From JBBATK01 sp044224515 (GTDB lineage Bacteria > Bacteroidota > Ignavibacteria > Kapaibacteriales > NICIL-2): a DNA stretch of 64,000 bases. The DNA lies in contig JBGAKH010000007.1 of the NCBI GenBank assembly GCA_044224515.1, forward strand, positions 124,001 to 188,000, read 5' to 3'. Shown here one piece after another: positions 18,148-26,411 of the stretch (positions within the stretch are counted from its first letter, which is position 1; the number at the start of each line of letters is the position of its first letter). Position numbers and translations under genes: made by a program. The notes below the pieces were generated by a model. The model saw nothing but the letters and a program-made list of their open reading frames with translations, did no database searches and had not been told where the DNA came from.

Positions 18148-19196
18148 AAACGATATTAGTGATCGAAGACAACGCCGAGATGCGTGAGAACATTAGTGAG
18201 ATTCTCGAACTGGCTGCCTATCGCGTCATTAGTGCTGAAAATGGCAAGCAAGGTGTAGAGCAGGCCCTGGCATCCACACCGGATCTCATCATCTGCGACA
18301 TCATGATGCCTGTCCTTGACGGCTACGGCGTCTTACACCTCCTTGCGAAGAATGAATCCACAGCACGCATTCCATTTATCTTCTTGTCCGCAAAAGCAGA
18401 ACGTGGTGACATTCGACGGGGCATGGAGCTCGGTGCAGATGACTATTTGGCAAAACCATTCGATGACTCCGAGTTGCTCGCAGCCGTCGAGAGTCGCTTG
18501 CGCAAACAGGAGAGAAGCAGCCTTGGCTACACGCCAACAGTGAAGGGTATTGAGTCGATGATTCAAGACAGTGGCCAAGATCTCAAGAGTCTGTCAGCTT
18601 TGCACGAAACACGACACTACAAAAAGCACGAGCCAATCTATAAAGAAGGCTCAACGGCGCACGGTGTCTTTCTACTCGTCAATGGTAAAGTCAAATGTTA
18701 CCGCACACATGAACTTGGCAAAGAACTCATCACCGCTTTGGTTTCCGATGGACAGTTTTTTGGTTATCTGGCTCTGATGGAGGAGAAGCCCTATAGCGAT
18801 GAGGCACAAGCACTGGATGATTCTGAGATCTGCTTCATTCCAAAAGATGAATTTTTTCAGCTCCTGTTCAGTGACGCGAATGTGAGTAGACAGTTCATTC
18901 GGCTGTTAGCCGACGAACTGGAAAACAAAGAAGAGCAGCTCCTGAAGCTAGCTTATACAAGTGTACGCAAGCGCGTGGCAGAGGCACTGTTGAGTCTCGA
19001 ACAGCACTATGGGAATTCGACTCAGTCAAAATTCAGCATTACGATTTCGCGAGATAACCTCGCTCAAATCGCAGGTACTGCTACTGAGACTACCATTCGT
19101 ACACTGAGCGATTTCCGCGACGAAGGTCTTATCGACATTCAAGGAAGTACGATTTGCATAGTACAGCGGAACAAACTTGTCGCCATGCGCAATTGA
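18144..19196 (+). CDS. Response regulator: receiver domain fused to a Crp/Fnr-type DNA-binding protein
   Basis: 350 residues. The receiver domain occupies residues 1-120 with acidic pocket EDN (8-10), phosphoacceptor Asp52 in LIICDIMMP, and Lys in YLAKPFDD. A cyclic-nucleotide-binding-type beta barrel covers about 150-270 (YKEGSTAHGVFLLVNGKVKCYRT). The C-terminal winged helix has SRDNLAQIAGTATETTIRTLSDF as recognition helix, which resembles the E-xx-(S/T)R pattern of the Crp family. No Fnr-type N-terminal Cys cluster is present, so direct oxygen sensing is unlikely. Coupled to the upstream kinase. Such fusions are known in Bacteroidota and likely switch genes of energy limitation or low oxygen. 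Confidence 0.94.
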   Translation: MKTILVIEDNAEMRENISEILELAAYRVISAENGKQGVEQALASTPDLIICDIMMPVLDGYGVLHLLAKNESTARIPFIFLSAKAERGDIRRGMELGADDYLAKPFDDSELLAAVESRLRKQERSSLGYTPTVKGIESMIQDSGQDLKSLSALHETRHYKKHEPIYKEGSTAHGVFLLVNGKVKCYRTHELGKELITALVSDGQFFGYLALMEEKPYSDEAQALDDSEICFIPKDEFFQLLFSDANVSRQFIRLLADELENKEEQLLKLAYTSVRKRVAEALLSLEQHYGNSTQSKFSITISRDNLAQIAGTATETTIRTLSDFRDEGLIDIQGSTICIVQRNKLVAMRN

Positions 19197-19338
19197 TGAT
19201 TGCGCTGAGAGCTCTCATTCATCATCCTGACGAACGTCATGTTAAGAGTTTAGCTTCTCCTCTAGTTTTGAGTTGACGATGCGGCAGCAGAACGTCCGCG
19301 CCGTGCTCACAGCTGTAGCCTCATGCGGTGGAGGAGTT

Positions 19339-19698
19339 ATGACATTGCATATCAGCGACACGACAACCCTTCAAAGTTTACACGAGAGTTTTTCGGCTCT
19401 CTTTCCGTTTCTGCGTCTCGAACTCGTTGATTATCGAGCGGGAAACGGTGACCACAGCCACTTTAGCACCCGGGATCGAAACACCAGACTGTGCGAACTC
19501 AGTCATCGTACTCAGCATGCAGAACTCAGCATCGATCCCGATATGACGGTCGAAGCTTTTGAACGGTCCTTCTACCAGACCTTCGGTCTGCGTGCGGTGG
19601 TGCTCCGTCGCTCCGGAAGAGTTTGGCTCAAAACCATGATGACTGATGATTGGACTCTGGGCTTTCAAAACGAGCAAGGACGCGTGTTGTCCGAATAG
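19339..19698 (+). CDS. Small conserved protein of unknown function, next to the two-component system
   Basis: 119 residues from the ATG at 19339, which has GGAGGAG directly upstream at ideal spacing; the longer frame from 19273 is less likely. Features: N-terminal MTLHISDTTTLQSLHESF followed by LFPFLRLEL, a charged middle with LCELSHRTQHAELSIDPDMTV, a second alpha/beta unit VEAFERSFYQTFGLRAVVLRR, and a C-terminal strand VWLKTMMTDDWTLGFQN. No signal peptide or membrane segment. From memory, similar small proteins occur near receiver-Crp regulators in Bacteroidota; this was not searched. No biochemical function is known to me. Confidence 0.75.
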   Translation: MTLHISDTTTLQSLHESFSALFPFLRLELVDYRAGNGDHSHFSTRDRNTRLCELSHRTQHAELSIDPDMTVEAFERSFYQTFGLRAVVLRRSGRVWLKTMMTDDWTLGFQNEQGRVLSE

Positions 19699-20216
19699 TC
19701 GCTATTGCTGAAAACACAGATCTCGCGCTAAAAAATGAGTCCACGCCATTTACACGTCAGCCAAGCGTTCGTCTGCTCGTCAATCGTCAATAACACCAAT
19801 AGCCTTCTTCGCAAGAGCTTATCTTCAACACTGCCTCGACGATTTGCCGCTGGATTCAGAAGAGACTCATGAGTATGGCTGCAGCTTCGCTGCATCCCGG
19901 CGCACCCTATTCTTTGAGGGTCAGGCATTTCTGCCATGGACAGTCTTTTGTTTCTAATACGTCCTCCGTGCTGATCCGATCAGTAGCTGAGCTTGTGCGT
20001 AGGTTTATAGCTATTGCTCAACCACGACCCCGGTGGCTCCCAACCTCTTAAACTGCGATGAGCAGACGAGTTCCGCGAGATTGCAGTGAAGCATTTCGAA
20101 GGCTGCCTCTACGCTGACATCAATCATAGACTTGAGTGATGCCGGTCATAGACAGGGGAAAACAGAGGCCCTAGTTTCGCCGCGTCAATTCACATGTTTC
20201 ATTCGGGGTTAACGCC
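19699..20216. other. Intergenic region upstream of hsp20
   Basis: About 520 bases with no recognisable gene on either strand. A small perfect hairpin with a three-base loop (TGCAGC-TTC-GCTGCA) lies at 19880-19894. I saw neither a CIRCE element nor a clear Fnr/Crp palindrome ahead of the heat-shock gene. Confidence 0.45.
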
Positions 20217-20714
20217 ATGGCACTGCTAGCACCAAAACACGCGAAAAGTCTGATCCCGACTGTGTTCTCAGACTTTTTTGAAAACGAATCGTTGTTTCCT
20301 TCAAAGTGGGTCAACTGGATGACAGACGAAACGATCCCTGCTGTAAACATTAAGGAAACAGAAAGTGACTACTTGGTTGAGATGGCTGCACCGGGTTACG
20401 AAAAGAGTGACTTCACAATTTCTGTTGAGAATGAGATGCTTCGCATTCGTGCTCACAAAGAAGACAGCAATGATGTGGAGCCGCCGGAAGAGGAAGAGCA
20501 AAAAACTGACCGAAGTGCTCAAAAGGAAGCAGACAAACACAACGTTCATCGCAGAGAATTTTCGTACCGGTCATTCGCCCGTTCGTTCCGTCTTCCCAAA
20601 GACATTGTTGATGATGGTGTAGAGGCTCGTTACGAACAAGGAATTCTGAGCCTGAGAATTCCCAAAAAGAACCCTGCTCCTATAACGGCGCCCAAAACAA
20701 TCAGTATTGCATGA
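20217..20714 (+). CDS. Hsp20-family small heat-shock protein
   Basis: 165 residues. An N-terminal arm (residues 1-45) leads into an alpha-crystallin domain: VNIKETESDYLVEMAAPGYEKSDFTISVE, then a highly acidic linker about 25 residues long (EPPEEEEQKTD), YRSFARSFRLP, and ARYEQGILSLRIPKK, the conserved A-x-x-x-x-G-x-L box, with a C-terminal I-x-I-like tail (KTISIA). It holds unfolding proteins in an oligomeric, ATP-independent manner. The acidic/Lys insertion between strands beta-4 and beta-6 is longer than in many relatives. It stands between the regulatory genes and PEP synthase and is closed by its own terminator. Confidence 0.94.
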   Translation: MALLAPKHAKSLIPTVFSDFFENESLFPSKWVNWMTDETIPAVNIKETESDYLVEMAAPGYEKSDFTISVENEMLRIRAHKEDSNDVEPPEEEEQKTDRSAQKEADKHNVHRREFSYRSFARSFRLPKDIVDDGVEARYEQGILSLRIPKKNPAPITAPKTISIA

Positions 20715-20718
20715 TACC

Positions 20719-20757
20719 GGCTCAGCCCTTTGACAAGACCATAGGGCTGAGTCATTT
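20719..20757 (+). terminator. Rho-independent-type terminator after hsp20
   Basis: An 11-base-pair stem (GGCTCAGCCCT with AGGGCTGAGTC, one G-U pair) and a 13-base loop, starting 5 bases after the hsp20 stop. The tail (ATTTCT) is only moderately T-rich. Confidence 0.6.
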
Positions 20758-20834
20758 CTATCCCGGCACGAGCCGAGTTTCTTACATGCTTCGTACGCTG
20801 AAACCGGTGCATCCTCACAACCGAGAGTTTAGAC

Positions 20835-23234
20835 ATGAAAACGATGCTGCGAAACACTCCATTTATTAAACATTATGATGTCGTTAGCATTCGAGACATC
20901 GATGCAGTTGGAGGCAAAAACGCCTCTTTGGGTGAACTCACGCAATTTTTAGGACCTAAAGGAGTGCGTGTTCCGGAAGGTTTCTGTGTAAGCACTACGG
21001 CATTTCGACACTTCTTAAAACACAATGAACTTGAAGGTTACATTCACGAAAGAATGCGCGAGCTCGACCAATTCAGTATGAAGAATTTGTCGGAGATAGG
21101 CGAGAGCGTTCGTAAACGCATGCTGGAGGCTACGATGCCCGACGACATAGTAGCGGAACTCACGCAGCAGCTCGCTGAATCAGGTCTTTCTCAAAGTCCA
21201 CTCGCTGTGCGTTCGAGCGCGACAATGGAAGATCTCGTCGGAGCAAGTTTTGCTGGACAACACGATAGCTTCCTTAACGTGTGTGGCAGTGCAGAATTGG
21301 TGACAGCCATCCAACGCTGTTTTAGCTCGCTGTATACCGATCGAGCAATCAAGTATCGCTCAGATCGCGGGGTCGATCAGAGTGGAATAGCAATCTCTGT
21401 AGGCGTGCAGCGCATGATTCGTTCTGACTTGGCGAGCTCAGGAGTCATTTTTAGTCATGACCCGGAAAGCGGTTTTCGTCACTTTTTCTATCTAAGTAGC
21501 ACCTGGGGTCTTTGTGAAAATATCGTACAAGGTAGTTGCGATCCGGACGAGTATTACCTGTACAAACCCTCGATAGGAACAGCGCACAAGTCGTTGGTGT
21601 ATCGTCGGCTTGGAAACAAAGAACTCACTATGGTGCTTCGCGACGACAGCTCGGGGGTGCATACGGCTAATGTTCCGACCCCAAAAGAGCGACAGCGCAG
21701 CTGGAGCTTAGACAAGAACGACGCTGAGAAACTTGCCGAATGGTCCCTTCTCATCGAGCGGCACTACAACATGCCCATGGATATCGAGTTTGCCAAAGAT
21801 GGTTTGTCCAACGAATTGTTTATCGTTCAGGCACGTCCGCTGGTACAAAAAGCAGCGAAAGCGAGCATCATGCAAACGGAATACAAACTCTTGAGCAGCT
21901 CGCGAGTTCTCTGTAGCGGAAAGGCTATAGGACAAGGAGTAGTCAGTGGACGTGTGTGCATCATGCAGCGTCTGGAGGATGCTGTCAAAGTGCAGGAGGG
22001 GGACATCATTGTTGCTGACACAACGAGTCCGGACTGGAACGCCGTGCTGAGCAAGTCAAAAAGTATTGTTACCAATCGCGGTGGTCGAACGAGTCACGCA
22101 TCCATCATTGCTCGTGAGTTAGGAATACCGGCCGTCGTTGGCTGCACCAATGCCACCGCTGTGCTGCAAGATGGAGCAATCGTTACGGTGGTCTGCATAG
22201 CAGGCGAAGAGGCACAGGTGTATGAAGGTGAGCTGTTGTGGGAAGCACGTACAAGGTCTGAAACGGAGGTTTCACACACCCAAACGAAGCCCATGCTCAT
22301 TTTGGCTGACCCGGATAAAGCGATGCGTATGGCTCAGCTGCCAAACGCAGGTGTTGGCCTTATGAGAATGGAATTCGTGGTCTCACGTTCTATACGTGTG
22401 CATCCGATGGCATTGGTACATCTCGAAAAGCTACCGCCGGACAGTCATGAACGACACATGATCGAAGTGCTCTGTCAGCAGTACGAGCGCCCCATCGACT
22501 ACTTCATCGAAACACTGTCGGAAGCCATTGCAATGGTAACCGCGTGTTTCGCACCCAAAGATGTCATCCTGCGTTTTTCGGATTTCAAGACCAATGAATA
22601 CTCGCATCTCATTGGCGGAAGCTACTTCGAGAGTGAAGAAGAGAACCCCATGCTGGGATTTCGCGGTGCATCACGCTACTACCACGAACGCTATAGAGAA
22701 GCATTCGCTTTGGAGTGCGCAGCAGTACGTCAGGTTCGCAATGTTCTAGGACTACGGAATCTTAAAGTCATGATTCCCTTTTGTAGAACTGTCGACGAAG
22801 CAAAGAAGGTTCTGCACACTATGAGCGAATATGGATTGACACGAGGTGACAATGGATTGGAGATCTACCTCATGGCAGAAATCCCGAGCAATATCATCCT
22901 TGCGGATCAGTTCGCTCCTCTCGTTGACGGATTTTCAATTGGTTCAAACGATTTGACACAACTCGTGCTTGGTGTTGATCGGGACTCAACGATGCTGGCT
23001 CCGTTGTTTGACGAAAGCAACGAAGCGGTGTTGAGTATGATTCGCGACCTAATTGAACGTGCGCATGCACATGATTGCGTTGTTGGACTATGCGGTCAGG
23101 CACCCAGTGACAAGCCGGAGTTTGCCAGATTTCTTGTCCACCACGGTATAGACTCGATCTCCTTTAACGCTGATGCCCTGCTTAAGGGAATTCACAACAT
23201 TGCCATTGCAGAAAAAGAACTAGAGTATCCATGA
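20835..23234 (+). CDS. ppsA: Phosphoenolpyruvate synthase
   Basis: 799 residues, matching the family. It converts pyruvate and ATP to PEP, AMP and phosphate, allowing gluconeogenesis from C3 acids. N-terminal ATP-grasp domain: DAVGGKNASLGEL, LAVRSSATMEDLVGASFAGQHDSFLNV, IEFAKDGLSNELFIVQARP. Swivelling domain: NRGGRTSHASIIARELGIPAVVGC with phosphohistidine His421. C-terminal TIM barrel: GLMRMEFV, ILRFSDFKTNEY, NPMLGFRGASRYY, MIPFCRTVDEAK, and FSIGSNDLTQLVLGVDRDS with VGLCGQAPSD. It is followed 33 bases later by an SDR gene, so the two probably form an operon. Its place behind the receiver-Crp regulator and Hsp20 suggests induction at low energy or oxygen. Confidence 0.96.
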   Translation: MKTMLRNTPFIKHYDVVSIRDIDAVGGKNASLGELTQFLGPKGVRVPEGFCVSTTAFRHFLKHNELEGYIHERMRELDQFSMKNLSEIGESVRKRMLEATMPDDIVAELTQQLAESGLSQSPLAVRSSATMEDLVGASFAGQHDSFLNVCGSAELVTAIQRCFSSLYTDRAIKYRSDRGVDQSGIAISVGVQRMIRSDLASSGVIFSHDPESGFRHFFYLSSTWGLCENIVQGSCDPDEYYLYKPSIGTAHKSLVYRRLGNKELTMVLRDDSSGVHTANVPTPKERQRSWSLDKNDAEKLAEWSLLIERHYNMPMDIEFAKDGLSNELFIVQARPLVQKAAKASIMQTEYKLLSSSRVLCSGKAIGQGVVSGRVCIMQRLEDAVKVQEGDIIVADTTSPDWNAVLSKSKSIVTNRGGRTSHASIIARELGIPAVVGCTNATAVLQDGAIVTVVCIAGEEAQVYEGELLWEARTRSETEVSHTQTKPMLILADPDKAMRMAQLPNAGVGLMRMEFVVSRSIRVHPMALVHLEKLPPDSHERHMIEVLCQQYERPIDYFIETLSEAIAMVTACFAPKDVILRFSDFKTNEYSHLIGGSYFESEEENPMLGFRGASRYYHERYREAFALECAAVRQVRNVLGLRNLKVMIPFCRTVDEAKKVLHTMSEYGLTRGDNGLEIYLMAEIPSNIILADQFAPLVDGFSIGSNDLTQLVLGVDRDSTMLAPLFDESNEAVLSMIRDLIERAHAHDCVVGLCGQAPSDKPEFARFLVHHGIDSISFNADALLKGIHNIAIAEKELEYP

Positions 23235-23267
23235 AGTTTATCGAATTCATAAGAAAGGAGCAGAGTC

Positions 23268-24023
23268 ATGAGAGGGATGTTTGATCAGCAGGTTGCACTC
23301 GTTACTGGTGCAGCGTTTGGAATCGGACGTGCCACTGCACTTGCATTTGCACTCAACGGAGCAAAAGTTTGTGTCGTTGACAATGTCGAAGATTCGCACA
23401 CTGTCGATGCGATATGTTCAGACGGAGGCGACGCTCTGTTCCTTCGTTGTGATGTCTCCGATGAAGAGCAAGTGAGAACAACAATTGAGACATGCGTTCA
23501 GCACTTTGGGCGTTTGGATTTTGCATTCAACAATGCCGGCATTGAAGGTCACACAGCTGTAACGCAAGACTGCAGCACCGAGAATTGGGATCGCACCTTG
23601 GGCGTGAACTTAAAAGGAGTGTGGCTGTGTATGAAGTACGAGATACCGATTATGCTTCGTCAAAAGAAAGGTGCAATTGTTAACTGTGCCTCAATAGCCG
23701 GCTTGGTAGGTTTTCCGGCATTGCCAGCGTATGTAGCATCGAAGCATGGTGTGGTTGGTCTTACAAAGGCAGCAGCCATTGAGAACGCCAAGACCGGCAT
23801 ACGCGTGAACGCAGTGTGTCCGGGAGTAATCAAGACGCCAATGATAGACCGCACGACCGGAAAAGACAAAGCAGTTGAAAAGATGTATGAGGACATGGAG
23901 CCCATTGGAAGGATGGGAAGTCCGGAAGAAGTAGCCGATGTAGTAACCTGGCTCTGTTCGGATGCAGCCTCCTTTGTCTTAGGACAGGCTATAGCTGTCG
24001 ATGGCGGTTGGATTGCCCAGTGA
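23268..24023 (+). CDS. Short-chain dehydrogenase/reductase (classical SDR)
   Basis: 251 residues from the ATG at 23268, with AAGGAG well placed upstream. Classical SDR: nucleotide loop VTGAAFGIGRAT, acidic residue after beta-2 (VVDNVED) that favours NAD(H), DVSDEEQV, FNNAGIEG, catalytic Ser in NCASIAGL, YVASKHGVVGLTKAAA with catalytic Tyr and Lys, VCPGVIKTPM, and a C-terminal LGQAIAVDGGWIAQ. Closest in style to the glucose 1-dehydrogenase/FabG-like cluster; the substrate cannot be told. It lies directly behind ppsA. Confidence 0.92.
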   Translation: MRGMFDQQVALVTGAAFGIGRATALAFALNGAKVCVVDNVEDSHTVDAICSDGGDALFLRCDVSDEEQVRTTIETCVQHFGRLDFAFNNAGIEGHTAVTQDCSTENWDRTLGVNLKGVWLCMKYEIPIMLRQKKGAIVNCASIAGLVGFPALPAYVASKHGVVGLTKAAAIENAKTGIRVNAVCPGVIKTPMIDRTTGKDKAVEKMYEDMEPIGRMGSPEEVADVVTWLCSDAASFVLGQAIAVDGGWIAQ

Positions 24024-24297
24024 CACGCGGCTATTCTTTAGTACCTAAGGCTAAACACTTTGCAGCTCTTCGTGCAAAGAGCATGCAACAATTACTGTCA
24101 GTCTTCGTAGCTTCCTTGGTGTTGCTCGCGATATACCGTGCAAGGACAATCAACGATACGTGAGCCACTGCGGTTCTTAAAGTTTGTTAAATCCTCGTCT
24201 TCGGCGTTTTAGCGACTGAATTGCTTAAACTTTTTGAATGCTTGCAGGCACCAATCTACGTGTACAACTCTCAGGATCTTCGGATCGAAAGGAACTT

Positions 24298-26007
24298 ATG
24301 AAGCGTCGCATTCTCTACGCAGCTCTCGCCCACGCTCCGTTGTTATTCTTCGGATTTCTTGGCTTGTGGGCTCAAACTGTCAGCGCGCAAGATGACCGCG
24401 CTGCTCTTGAGAAGTTGATGAAGGATGACAGCGAAACAGTCAACGTTATTGCACTTTACGATAACCCCATACGAACGGATCTCTTCGTTGCCGCCGGTAC
24501 ATCTGAAGGTGTGGCCCGCATCAGCGACTTACAAAAAACATCCAATGAAGGTTTCAAGCGCGCCCTCAGCTCATACTCCAAAGAAGACCAAGCGCGGATT
24601 TGGAATATGACGCGATTCGGAGCGCTGATCGGACGCATCGTTCAGAGTTCGAACCGCGACCAAGCAACGATTGATGCAATTCTACGTGATTATCCCGAGG
24701 AAATACACGCTGATGCTCGATATACGATTGCAAATCATCCGGAAGTATTGGCTAGTGTCGACATGATACGTCGCGACTTTGATAGAAACCTTGAGATTAT
24801 CCTCGGTGTGTATCCGGATCGGACGCGTCAAGCCTTTCAGAATTTGGTTAAAAATCCTGACGCCTTGACTACGTTGAACGACAACATGCGAATGAGCGTT
24901 TTGTTAGGCGATCTATACAAACGCAACCCGGAGCTTGTTCAATCTCGATTCAGTGAGTTGAACCTGCAGTTGGCAAACCGTAAAGCGAAAGATTTGGAGG
25001 AATGGCGAGCTCAGATGCAATCGAATCCTGACGCGCAGTCCGAACTCAAGCAGAGCGCGCAAGAATTCGCTGAATCGCAAGGCTATGCTCCTTCGAGCTA
25101 CGCCAACACACAACCTGCATACGTCGAACATTATGTGTCAACTCCGTATGCCTACTGGAGTGGTTACCCTTGGTGGTATGAAAGCCCATGCTGGGTACCT
25201 TATCCGGCATGGTATCATTGGGGCTTCTACTATAGCTCAGGTTCCATGGTGTGGTACGGTACTCCGTCGTGGTACTTTCTGAACTGGCATTTTCGTCATA
25301 GCCGACACTTCTCAATGTATCCGCACATCACGAACTGTTACTTTGACTATTTCTACTGGGGTCCACCCAGATATTATGCACGTTGTTCGTGGGTAACACA
25401 TCGTTGGTACGAAGGACATCGTCACTACTTTGCAGATGATTTCCGTGATAATCATGGACAACGCATTGAGCGCATCCGCGACTTGTCAACGTCAATTGGT
25501 CCACAGCGTAGCGGCACGGGAACTCCTACTTCCGGAAGCAGTGGTACAGGTAGCGGACGACGCACGACTGTTGATCGCCCGGGAGCGACGGGAAGCGGTG
25601 TGCCACGCACGGCTCCGACCTCAACACCGAATCGTATGCCGAGCAATGATCCGGTTCGCTCGAGCCCCGGCTCAACACCCTCAAACACCCCCTTCGAGCA
25701 GCCTCGATCTAATCCTCGCAGCTCGGATCCGGTGCGTTCCGACCCCGGAACGACACCTTCGCGAACTCCGGTCGAGCAACCGCGTTCGAATCCTCGTTCT
25801 TCGGAACCTTCGAGCGGACCTCGCCCTTCACGCGACGTGCCCCAATCGAATCCGCATGTGGATCAACCGCATTCAAGTCCCTCACCACGAGGAGCGGGCG
25901 TTGTCAACAGAGCCGAACCACGGTCGTCATCACCGAGTTCGAGCCCGGCAAGTCCGCGACCAAGTTCAGCGCCACATAGCTCTGAACGACCGTCAGGAAA
26001 GCCTTAA
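24298..26007 (+). CDS. Secreted Tyr/Trp-rich protein with Pro/Ser/Arg-rich repeat tail
   Basis: 569 residues from the ATG at 24298 (AAAGGAA just upstream). A clear signal peptide (LLFFGFLGLWAQTVSAQ) is followed by a helical, charged N domain (about 30-250). An aromatic segment (about 260-380) is extremely rich in Tyr, Trp, His, Pro and Ser (WSGYPWWYESPCWVPYPAWY). A disordered tail (about 385-569) is dominated by Ser, Pro, Arg and Thr with two exact-length 26-residue repeats. The IALYDNPIRTDLFVAAGTSEG stretch recalls, only faintly, the DUF3300 family, whose members also have aromatic/His-rich C-terminal parts. No sorting domain is visible. It may be a surface or matrix protein; the function is unknown. 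Confidence 0.75.
   Translation: MKRRILYAALAHAPLLFFGFLGLWAQTVSAQDDRAALEKLMKDDSETVNVIALYDNPIRTDLFVAAGTSEGVARISDLQKTSNEGFKRALSSYSKEDQARIWNMTRFGALIGRIVQSSNRDQATIDAILRDYPEEIHADARYTIANHPEVLASVDMIRRDFDRNLEIILGVYPDRTRQAFQNLVKNPDALTTLNDNMRMSVLLGDLYKRNPELVQSRFSELNLQLANRKAKDLEEWRAQMQSNPDAQSELKQSAQEFAESQGYAPSSYANTQPAYVEHYVSTPYAYWSGYPWWYESPCWVPYPAWYHWGFYYSSGSMVWYGTPSWYFLNWHFRHSRHFSMYPHITNCYFDYFYWGPPRYYARCSWVTHRWYEGHRHYFADDFRDNHGQRIERIRDLSTSIGPQRSGTGTPTSGSSGTGSGRRTTVDRPGATGSGVPRTAPTSTPNRMPSNDPVRSSPGSTPSNTPFEQPRSNPRSSDPVRSDPGTTPSRTPVEQPRSNPRSSEPSSGPRPSRDVPQSNPHVDQPHSSPSPRGAGVVNRAEPRSSSPSSSPASPRPSSAPHSSERPSGKP
25648..25803 (+). repeat. Tandem repeat, two 78-base units, inside the Pro/Ser-rich tail
   Basis: Two adjacent units at 25648-25725 and 25726-25803 encode the pattern DPVRSxPGxTPSxTPxEQPR followed by SNPRSS. 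They differ at scattered positions, many of them synonymous, so the duplication is not very recent. Degenerate pieces of the same motif continue to about 25920. Confidence 0.85.
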
Positions 26008-26411
26008 TAGCGACGATTACTGCAGAGTAAAGAATAGCTTGGTATTGTATTGCGTAACATTTTTAGTCTGAACAATCGACAGGAACATCGTGAAGCGGTG
26101 TTCCTGTTGTCATTTAGTGAAGGAGAGTGTCAGTGCTCTTCTCAACCACCAGCGATGAGTATGAAGCTTGTCTGCCGTGTAGGGGAGTACCGTCCATGGT
26201 GCTCGAGGCCCGGTCTCTTCTCGTACAGGAACGGAAGGAGAACAGCAGTGCTGCAACGTCAATTCAACTATGTGGGGAGTGAGAAGATCGTCGCTGAGGA
26301 CTCCTCTCTGCGTAATTTTGAAGAATGTGATGATCTCGTGTCGATCTTCTGAAGAGCTTAAAGGTCTACATCGAGAAACACCTTGGAATGACAACGACAG
26401 CGAGGATATGT
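26008..26411. other. Intergenic region between the repeat protein and pfkA
   Basis: About 400 bases without a convincing gene. A 9-base-pair perfect hairpin (ACAGGAACA with TGTTCCTGT, 11-base loop) lies at 26079-26107, 72 bases after the upstream stop; it has no strong T tract, so it is only a possible terminator. GAGG near 26402 is the ribosome site of pfkA. Confidence 0.5.

Noticed and set aside
26050..26352. 100-codon plus-strand frame upstream of pfkA
   Set aside because: It begins before a 9-base-pair hairpin, has no ribosome site and no recognisable motif.
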